Assembly: GCF_001625305.1 (NCBI RefSeq)
Contig: NW_017804043.1
Location: 1,790,215 to 1,854,214, forward strand
Length of the DNA: 64,000 nt
Direction: 5' to 3'
Origin: Branchiostoma belcheri
Taxonomy: Eukaryota > Chordata > Leptocardii > Amphioxiformes > Branchiostomatidae
Shown here piece by piece: positions 48,141 through 56,029 of this stretch. The notes below the pieces were generated by a model. That model did not search any database and was not told where the DNA came from. It saw nothing but the letters and a program-made list of their open reading frames with translations. The first letter of the stretch is position 1, and the number at the start of each line of letters is the position of its first letter. The translations under genes and the position numbers were made by a program.

Positions 48141-49023
48141 AGGCATTCGAAGTTACTGACAGTTGAAGGTCACCGTTGGGGAGGGGGCGATGGTTAGCTT
48201 CGAAAGGGGCGTTACTATTTACAACTTGACTGTTTTGTGTATGTTATAACATACAATACCTACTCACTCAGTCCGCTGCCATCACAAAACACAGTGAACA
48301 CGGTCCGTTGAAAGATTCCCCAGAATCATACACTGAAAACACACACTGCGAATTCGGTCCACAACCTCAGAGGATTCCAAAGAATCATACGAACAGATAC
48401 TTGTGTTCACTCTGAGTCTACTTTAGTAACATTATATACATAAAGCAACAATGATCTCAGCAAGAACTCATGCGGTTACAGCGGCCAGCATTCGACTGTG
48501 TCAAGATTTTCAGACGTGGGACTCAATAGCTGATTAACTCCTTGTTCTCCACATGGCCAAATTCTACTATTTCTAAACAGGCAAAGGACTGTAGTTTATG
48601 TTAGGCTACCAGCACTGCCGATTCCTATTCCATGTACATACACAAGTGCAGCAACACGACTCTCTTCGATCTGTTTTTGTTGGATTCTTTTAGGGACAAA
48701 AGCTTGGCAGTCACTGTTCTGTGTTTTTCCACGTAATTGACATTGCCTAAGACATCTTGTGCCTGTTTTGGCCTTATGAATGACATTGTTTATTTTGTGT
48801 CCCTGAGTACTATATTCTACAGAACCTTGGGCGTACCTACCAATTGTCAGCTACAATTTTCCTTGCTTGGTTTGAGATACTCCAGAATCACGAACACGCC
48901 TAATGCTGGTATTAATGCTGAATCTCAGTTTTAATAGTGTTTCAAATATATAGGAACAAATATTATTCCATCTTTAAATAAAAATGCTGACTCAGTTCTG
49001 GATTATACAAAGAGAGGGTAGTA

Positions 49024-49189
49024 GTAGTAGTGTAGCCTCTACCAGGCTTCGGGAAGCGGCTGGAAAAAGTAGAAATCGGCCAAATGTCATCTCCAGCAGA
49101 CCAACTCCCTCGGCATGTTATCTCTCTATTTGGCCGATTTCTACTCTTTCCAGCCGCTTCCCGAAGCCTGGTAGAGGCTAGTAGGAGTG
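49024..49189. mobile_element. MITE family C, near-perfect palindrome
   Basis: Element 49033-49180, TAGCCTCTACCAGGCTTCGG to its exact inverse, with GTAGAAATCGGCCAAAT paired to its complement. Flanks GTAGTAGTG and GTAGGAGTG match at 8 of 9, though the left flank is a GTA microsatellite. Confidence 0.85.
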
Positions 49190-50106
49190 GTACCCTTCAT
49201 TAGTGTGTGTGAAGTATATGGCTTTTATTTTTCTGCATCTGACGGTCCGCATTGTCTGTAACGACATTTGATGTTGATGTACCGCCGTGAAGAGTCAACT
49301 TCACAGTCAGAAAGCTGATTGTTACGGCATTTTAAAATGCACTTAGACCCCAGAGATCCACTCTGTCGGTAATTTCTCCCTCGGTGCCTTCAGAAGTCCA
49401 TCATATCAACTTCAAAGCAGATCTAAAAAGACATTGACGTACGAAACTGGATGGCACTCTACATCATGTATATTGTTGGACGTTATATGTAATTAGTTTA
49501 GTATGTGTGTCTCTATCCAATTGCCTTTTCAGTGAGTGGGTCGCTAATTCTATTAGTTATGAGTAATTGAATTAAACCAGTGTATATCAAATTAATTTCT
49601 ATGTAATGGATATCAGCTTTGAGAATATTCAATTTTTGTATACTTTTCTAGCGGGCTGGCAAATAACACATTTCTGTAATTCTGCTAAATACAGTGTATG
49701 AAGGAAATTAGTTAGAGTACCAGCAGTGGGATGGTGACTTGGTATACAATAGCGATAAAATACCTTCCCTGTCACCTCTTATATTTAGGTTAATCATTTA
49801 GACATTTGGTTACCTATTTAGTGTTACTTCAGCAGTACTTGCGGGAGGAAATGATGCAACCATTTCACAAGTCGAAGTACAGAAATGTTGCCTGAACCGA
49901 AGCGAAAATCCTGGTACATGGTAGCTTTTAACCCCAACTAATCTTAGGAAAGAGGTTTGCTGTCTCGCCTTTTTTCGTGGAAAGAACGTGGAAGGGAAGT
50001 GGAAAGTGGCATGCGTACTGCCTACATCTAGGCACGCCTATCTCTAAGCCTTTTCTTTTTAAATATTCCAACATCTAATCACAAGACGTCGCCGTCGTGA
50101 CGGCAC

Positions 50107-50322
50107 ACTCAAGTTTTTTTTTCAACTTATATTAATGCCGCCACCAACACAGGGGACAATACAATACAATACAATACAATACAATACTCATTTCACCTGA
50201 TCAAAGTGAGGAAAGTCGTGTATTTCCCAAGGGCACAAGATCGGTGGCATGTCGGGACTCGAACCCAGGACCGCTTGGTTCTGAGTCGAGCACTCTGCCG
50301 CTACGTCACACGACCCCACACA
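50107..50322 (-). mobile_element. tRNA-derived SINE, minus strand
   Basis: The head is at the right (TGTGGGGTCGTGTGACGTAG on the minus strand), B-box sequence GGGTTCGAGTCC near 50255-50270, and the body with CCTTGGGAAA. The tail carries an AATAC repeat (about 50158-50190) and ends near CACTCAAGTTTTTTTTTC. Confidence 0.8.
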
Positions 50323-50759
50323 ACTTGAGAATGTATTCAGGAAGACTGAATGTAATGATTATATAGAAACAAAACGTATTGTTTAGAACATGTCCTATTG
50401 TTTTTCTGGGGATGTGGGATGTTGACAGAGATTACAATAGCAAGAAAGGCAACACCCCGTAACAGATGAGTGCAACGTGAAAATGTCTAGTTCTTGCCCA
50501 TTTTTAGAACACAAATACACGTATACCACCCCGTGTTCGGATCTATAGACCACATTTCTAGGATAAAATTATCCAGATTGAGCCGAATTGATTCGCCTTT
50601 GATTCGAGCCGGATCGAGCCAAGGATCGAAGCCAGATCAAAGCTCGGCTCAATTTGGAAACTAGATTTTCCTTGTGGAAAAAAAAGGCCTATGAATCAAT
50701 GCCGAGCCAGCTTCTGCATGCCCCAACAAAACAGGAAGTCTCTCTCTCGTGACTTCCTA

Positions 50760-51013
50760 GAATGATGTCGTCAGTTCGTCTCCTGGCAACAGCCGCAGAC
50801 AGGGCTGCCTGGGTTCAGAAGGGGAACTTCCCGGGTCTATTTTTGGACCAAGTGCGTGTGTGGTGGTTAAATGCTGGCGTACCGCTGTGGTGTTCACACA
50901 CCAACCCGTGATTACGGTGTGTGGAAATGTCTCAGGTTCTTTGAGGAATATTCGTGATCGTAGCCTCTTCTTGATACGTCTGTTTGAGGAACTGTGAGGA
51001 ACTAAGTCCGTTG
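50760..51013 (+). promoter_or_regulatory. Candidate promoter and 5' UTR exon of the GPCR gene
   Basis: Less AT-rich than its surroundings and free of repeats. It ends in a consensus donor, TCCGTTG|GTAAGTTG, at 51013. The coding exon downstream has a strong orphan acceptor (TTCCTTTTCTACAG, exon from 52117), so a 1.1-kb 5' UTR intron joining the two is plausible. The start site is not determined. Confidence 0.4.
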
Positions 51014-51058
51014 GTAAGTTGACTGTAAGATTTCAGCTGTGGAGAAGTTAGTTCACGT

Positions 51059-51228
51059 TACTCTCCAAGCAGAGGTTGTGGGGGAATGATCGTTGCCTTT
51101 TTTATATATGGCCTTTTTTGTCGCTACCCCCACCCGTCGGTGGCCGCGGACCTTCTCTGGCTAATGGATACTGCCTGGCCAAATTGATACTGTCTTTTTG
51201 CCACCGAAAGGGATCTGCTTGGAGATTA
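51059..51228. mobile_element. MITE family B copy in the GPCR leader intron
   Basis: TACTCTCCAAGCAGAGGTTG to GATCTGCTTGGAGATTA, with the GGATACTGCCTGGCCAAA interior. No matching 9-bp flanks are left. Confidence 0.85.
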
Positions 51229-51864
51229 ATATATCTGGCTTGCAGGTGGTTGTGTCTGATTTGGCCAAGCAAGGCTTGGTTTCCACGTGTTTTTCCAACT
51301 TTCGAAAATTAGTTTGTTATTCAGTTTAAGTAGTTGAAGGTTGTCTCACGACACGCATATCTTCAAATGATTGTTAGTATATTACTAGTGTCGTATTTGG
51401 TAGGTATGGCTAACGGGACGAGAAAAGGGGACGTAATTCCAGCAATCCCAAAGTCTGTTTCCTGTCAAATTGTCTTGTTTATACAAATCTTACGGTACGA
51501 TCTTTAATCTTAAATCCTACCTTTAAGCCTTAAACTTAAAACATGCGTAAAGAATTAAGGGTACCCGCAAAGGAAGAAACCAAACCTAACGCATGCTTTA
51601 ACAGATGTTGTGCAATGTGTAAATTCCAGGCATATACCTTGTGCACTATAGTAGAGACTTGTACTATCATAGGGTTATCTAGATCAACATCTGTTTCCTT
51701 CACTTTCACAGTGAATTTATTTCCGTGTGTCGATCAGTAAGTGACCTGTTAGCTACTTTTCCTTGTTCCTTCTTTTGGTTTCAGTATAGAAATTAGCCAA
51801 TGTGATGAGGAAGTGTTCTAAGGACATACGGCTGTATATGCTTGTCATAATATTTCTATATGGC

Positions 51865-52085
51865 CTTTTGAAATTGAATGTCGCTTTCTTGTGTTGTTTT
51901 CCTTTCATTCATTTATTCTGTTAGGAATTTTTCTTTCATTTATGATGTCAGTAATCTACATGCGTTCCCTTTGAAAACTGAATGTTTGGTTCGTTTTTTT
52001 CTTTCTCTTTCATTCATTCCGTCAGGAATTGTTTCTTTCATTCAAAATATAAAGGAATCTAGATGCGTCGCCTTGTAAAAACTTA
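51865..52085 (+). repeat. Tandem duplication before the GPCR exon, unit about 104 bp
   Basis: Units starting TTTTGAAATTGAATG (51866) and TTTGAAAACTGAATG (51970) share TTTCATTCATT and AGGAATT.TTTCTTTCATT, with the start of a third unit near 52075. It lies within 35 bp of the acceptor, so the polypyrimidine region may derive from it. Confidence 0.65.
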
Positions 52086-52126
52086 AAATGTTATTTTTGT
52101 GTTTCCTTTTCTACAGGTGTCTACTT

Positions 52127-52141
52127 ATGCGCACATCCTGA
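52127..52141 (+). other. Upstream ORF in the GPCR 5' UTR
   Basis: ATG CGC ACA TCC TGA: a four-codon upstream frame 52 nt before the main start codon, in the same exon. It could dampen translation. Only the sequence supports this. Confidence 0.4.
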
Positions 52142-52192
52142 CCAGGTAGAGTAGGCGGGACTTCCACGCACGACTCAACTGAAGTGCCAATC

Positions 52193-53419
52193 ATGACGTT
52201 ACCTAGCAACAACAGCCCTTCGGTGATGACCACGCCCACCACTGTGTCCTTTCCAAGTCTCAACTCCACGAATGTCACGAACTTCACGACAATGTCGCCA
52301 AACGACACCGCCGAAGTCTGCAAAAACGACGAGGGCGGAGTCGTCCAAATCATCGGCACGGGGGTGTCCGTCCTCATCATTCTAGAGAACATTCTCGTCA
52401 TCTGGGCTATCGCGAGAAACAGGCGAGACTTCAGAAGGGTCACCTACTACTTTATAGGGAACCTGGCCATAGCGGACGCCCTGGCGGGGGTTGTGTTCTT
52501 GTACACGTTCTTGGTAAACGATCTCCTCAAAGTCGCGGATTCGCGGGAGGGTTGGATCGCAAGAAAGGGTTTTCCAGTAGCGTTCTTCGTGGCCTCGCTG
52601 CTCAGTCTAGTCCTGGTGTCCATAGATCGCTACGTGCAGTTCGTCTACCCCATGAAGTACAAGAACCTCCTGACGAAACACTGCTGCAAGGTCTTCATCG
52701 TCATTATGTGGATCCTGTCGCTGGGCTTCGTCATAGCGCCCCTAGCGGGTTGGAACTGCATCACAGCCAACTGTACCTGCACGGAAGGTCCCTACGCGTG
52801 CGAGGACGCCACTTGCTCGATGGCGGTGCCGCCCTTCACCAAGAGCTTCGGCATCACGTGCGTGGTTGTCTTCCTGGCCAGTCTAGTCGTCATTATATTC
52901 TGTTACGCCGGGGTCTACATATCCGTCAGCCGCCATCTCAAACGCATGGCCACCTACACCTTCAGCGCCGCTACCGTGAAACTTACCGAAGTCACGGACA
53001 AGGAGGCGCCGCGGCAGCGCATGTCGGACATCCGACTGGCGAAAGCCCTGGCCATCGTCCTGGGAGTCTTCCTGGCTTGCTGGTTCCCCGTCATCTTTCT
53101 CATCTTCATGGACATCAGCTCTTCCAGCGACGAAACTCCATCTTTCGAGAACCGCGAGCGAATGTTGTTCCTAGCGGACGTCTGTTCCATCCCCGCCCTG
53201 TTGAACTCTGCTATCAACCCGATCATCTACGCCTGCAGCCTCCGGAAGATGGGGCAGGAGCTCAAGTCTCTGCTCTGTTGCATCTTCTGCTGCAAGAAGA
53301 AGGCCGCGCCGCGCCTGTCGAGAAGGGGCTCGGAAACAGCGAGTAGCGAGAGTCTGTACAGGAAGAACAGCGTCCGAAGGAACAACAGCGTGCGGAAAAA
53401 CCATCTGTCAACTTTATAG
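52193..53419 (+). CDS. Class A GPCR, lysophospholipid (EDG)/cannabinoid-like
   Basis: One coding exon, 408 aa. The ATG at 52193 (A at -3) is chosen; a GTG nine bases upstream is not needed. The extracellular N-terminus has sequons at Asn6, 24, 27, 30 and 37. Helices: TM1 50-73 (ENILV, Asn66), TM2 86-106 (YYFIGNLAIADALAG, Asp95), TM3 126-147 ending DRY, TM4 166-186, TM5 215-240 without the usual proline, TM6 with CWFP (296-299), TM7 with NPIIY (342-346). There is no cysteine at the top of TM3; instead ECL2 has a cluster (Cys194, 196, 203, 208). Both traits mark the MECA/EDG-cannabinoid group, as does Arg124 at 3.28, the phosphate-contacting position in S1P receptors. Position 3.29 is Lys125, unlike S1P (Glu) or LPA (Gln) receptors. 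The tail has a CC-IFCC palmitoylation-type cluster, RKNSVRRNNSVRKN and a PDZ-type LSTL end. The ligand is not predictable. Confidence 0.93.
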   Translation: MTLPSNNSPSVMTTPTTVSFPSLNSTNVTNFTTMSPNDTAEVCKNDEGGVVQIIGTGVSVLIILENILVIWAIARNRRDFRRVTYYFIGNLAIADALAGVVFLYTFLVNDLLKVADSREGWIARKGFPVAFFVASLLSLVLVSIDRYVQFVYPMKYKNLLTKHCCKVFIVIMWILSLGFVIAPLAGWNCITANCTCTEGPYACEDATCSMAVPPFTKSFGITCVVVFLASLVVIIFCYAGVYISVSRHLKRMATYTFSAATVKLTEVTDKEAPRQRMSDIRLAKALAIVLGVFLACWFPVIFLIFMDISSSSDETPSFENRERMLFLADVCSIPALLNSAINPIIYACSLRKMGQELKSLLCCIFCCKKKAAPRLSRRGSETASSESLYRKNSVRRNNSVRKNHLSTL

Positions 53420-54000
53420 AGCTGAGAGAACGGACATGAAACTCGTATACGTGTATCTACAGTATCCCCAGTATCTCTTAGTCTACGGTGCTGGGAGTCA
53501 GAAAGAACAGCGTCCGAAGGCAAAACAGCGTTCGGAAGAACCATTTGTCGACTCTGTAGAACTCAGAGGACCGACATGATACTATACGTGCAACTTAGCC
53601 TACGTTACCAGGCCATCGCCATCGGTATCTCTAGGGTGCTGGAAGTAAGAAAGAACAGCACCCGAAGGGAAAACAGCGTTCGTAAGAACCATTTGTCAAC
53701 ACTGTAGAAATGAGAGAACGGACGTTGTTACTCACATACGTGTAACCTAGTCTGGTAACCAGGCTATCGGGAGCTCCCCGGTATCTCTACGGTGCTGGAA
53801 GTATAAAGAAAGGACAGCGTCCGAAGGAACAACAGCGTTCGCAAAAACCATTTCTCAACTCTGAAAAACTGAGAGAACGGACATGATACTGTGTACGTGT
53901 AACCTGGTCTGGTAACCAGGCAATCGGGAGCTCCCCGGTATCTCTGCAGTGCTGGAAGTAAAAAAGAATAGCGTCCGAAGGAACAACAGCGTTCCTCCTA
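53360..54000 (+). repeat. Tandem array of receptor-tail cassettes
   Basis: The last 19 codons plus stop of the GPCR (53360-53419) recur at 53500-53559, 53648-53707 and 53807-53872, with a truncated fifth copy from about 53961. The whole unit (tail, stop, then GAGAACGGACATGA and ATCTCT.CGGTGCTGG) is 140-159 bp. Copies 2 and 3 encode RKNSVRRQNSVRKNHLSTL and RKNSTRRENSVRKNHLSTL with a TAG at the same place. Copy 4 reads RKDSVRRNNSVRKNHFSTL, then two more codons and TGA. They may be an expanded 3' UTR repeat or alternative C-terminal exons. Confidence 0.9.
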
Positions 54001-54119
54001 TAAAAGGAACGACAGTAATCAGCAAGACCAAAGGCTGGAAAGATAGGCTAACAGAAAGAAAGGTCTATGCTCAGTAGAACTGGAGCCGCAAAGAATGGTC
54101 ACCTAATCCACCTGTGCAC

Positions 54120-54185
54120 ACTGGATAACTCTGGGCCCAGTGTGATGGGTCTGGCATCCAGGCTATTGGTCACCAGGCTAGCAAG
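54120..54185. mobile_element. MITE family F fragment
   Basis: GGGCCCAGTGTGATGGGTCT and GGCATCCAGGCTA match the right half of the 29.43-kb copy. Confidence 0.5.
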
Positions 54186-54903
54186 ACTTTTATGACCAAA
54201 AGACATGACATTTTTATTAATTTTATGTATATTATCTAGGCTAACACAGAGAGAAAGAACTTCTATGGAGATATTTAATCATATGAGTGTGTCAGAAAGA
54301 ATGTAAATAATTCAACCAAAGTATATATATATAGAAGTTCTATTTCATGACATTGCAACGACACAATGAAATGTGTGTGAAAATATGCCTCTACAGAAGA
54401 TGTATGTAATTCTATATTGGTTGAATATGATTCAGTTGCACCAATATAATGGTTAATGTATATATTGTAAATAGAAATTGTGAAACACCGGTGGCAATCG
54501 AGAACAAAAGTTATCTGACCAAAGCTACGCTTTTATTATATCTTTTTCCTCTTAGATTTTACGTAGAACCTTTACGAGTTGGCGCTAAAAGCGGTAATGT
54601 AAAAAAACTTCCTTATATCTTTAGACAGGATATCTTGTACATAATGCATGGTTTACTGGCAAGGATAGAAAGAATGGGACATCCTGGACAGTATGGTCGG
54701 CACTTTATAAGACAACAATGCCACCAAAGTCAAACTTTCTTGAAAACGCCATCCAAGTCTACTGGTCCTTGACTTCTGAAGATGACTACTAAATAGTTCA
54801 TTGTACAATATTTGACGATAATGTACTAGTATACAGTGTGTGGATCCATATAGCCAGAGTAAGTCAAAATCCTCGCCAGTGATGTGCAAGTGTAATATAT
54901 ATA

Positions 54904-55101
54904 CTGAGGTCACATTTCCAAACCGGGGCCCGGCCGGACAGTCTTTTGGAGCAAAAAGTATGATATAAAAGACATCAAAGCACAAAATAAAGTTGAAAAC
55001 GTTAACAATGGGAACTACTTGGGTATATTATTGATACAAATTGTTGATTCTTCGTTAATCAAAACAGCCCAACCGGGCCCTGGTTTGGAAATGTGACCTC
55101 A
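54904..55101. mobile_element. MITE with TGAGGTCACATTTCCAAACC ends
   Basis: TGAGGTCACATTTCCAAACC at 54904 and its inverse ending at 55101; the inverted ends continue through GGGCCCGG. About 198 bp with no coding potential. Confidence 0.85.
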
Positions 55102-55643
55102 GCAATAAATGAATATATTGTCTACATACACGTAGTTAGCAAAGTTCCAGGATACATGTATATTAGACCGAATTGTTCAGTGGTCAGTGAAGTAGAACTA
55201 GAAGTGACAAAAATCGTGATATAAAACGTGGAATTTTCTTCATCTGTAACTTGAATGTTCACGTCTCATTCTGTGATTGACTTCACAATCTTTAGCCCAG
55301 TTTTTGACCGAACGTTTCTGTTGTGTACTACTTTGTGAAGTGCTTCTGTTTTCTTATATACGTATGTCATGTGGACTTTAGGCTGTGTCGAGTACTTTGA
55401 AGTCAGTGTATCAAAGTTCTTATCGCTTTCCAATAAATTTTTCGTTGCTTGAAAGTTGACGTGTTTCACACTTTTCTTTGGTTAGATATTGAAAGGCTAC
55501 TACAATATTCCATTAATCAGTGACTGTTTTAAAGGGTAGCAAACACCTCCAAATTTTGTGTCAAAATTGTGTCATCAAGTTTTCTTCCTCATCAAGTAAT
55601 GTTACTGTATCTGGATCAGGTCCTGTCCTTGGTGCTGAACATG

Positions 55644-55894
55644 GTAACATCCGTGTCCATAATATCACCAGGGTCCATAATATCGCCACCTTGAGAAATA
55701 GTATGCTTTAAAATATTTTTACTGCAACATACCCTAGGTAATATGTACATTTGAGGTGTGCAGGAGTGCATACCAAAACTNNNNNNNNNNNNNNNNNNNN
55801 CAAAAGTATGTTGCAGTAAAAATATCTGTAAGCACACTGTTTCTCAAGGTGGCGATATTATGGACCCTGGTGATATTATGGACATGGATGTTAC
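55644..55894. mobile_element. MITE family G, copy 1 (contains a 20-N gap)
   Basis: GTAACATCCGTGTCCATAAT and its inverse bound a palindrome with CACCAGGGTCCATAATATCG and TACTGCAACATA arms. It is the reverse orientation of the copy at 56162-56381. N's occupy 55781-55800 at the hairpin centre. Confidence 0.85.
55781..55800. other. Assembly gap (20 N), probably no missing sequence
   Basis: Flanks read ...GCATACCAAAACT and CAAAAGTATGTTGC.... The sister MITE read in the same direction has GCATACCAAAAGTATGTTGC. Overlapping the two flanks gives that sequence with nothing left over. Confidence 0.8.
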
Positions 55895-56029
55895 ACAATC
55901 ATCAGAAATTCTTTTGAGAAAAAGCAACATTTGGATCAATACTGTCTGCTGGTGAAGTGCCTGTTACTTAGTTACATAGTAGCAACTCTTAACCACCACA
56001 TGAGAGTTTTCTGTTCCCCCTGTCCGCCA

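Larger units (their letters stand above)
46270..50700. other. Intergenic, no coding exon recognised
   Basis: Apart from the repeats listed separately I see only short frames without domains. Includes a C homopolymer and CA tract at about 46912-46960. Confidence 0.5.
54186..56029. other. Intergenic between convergent GPCR and P450 genes
   Basis: Should hold both 3' UTRs. AATAAA occurs at 54986-54991, inside a MITE. No exon is seen. Confidence 0.5.

Noticed and set aside
52552..53346. 264-aa frame overlapping the GPCR in another reading frame
   Set aside because: A shadow of a GC-rich coding exon. The GPCR frame has all family motifs, while the other frame is rich in R, H, G and L without domains.
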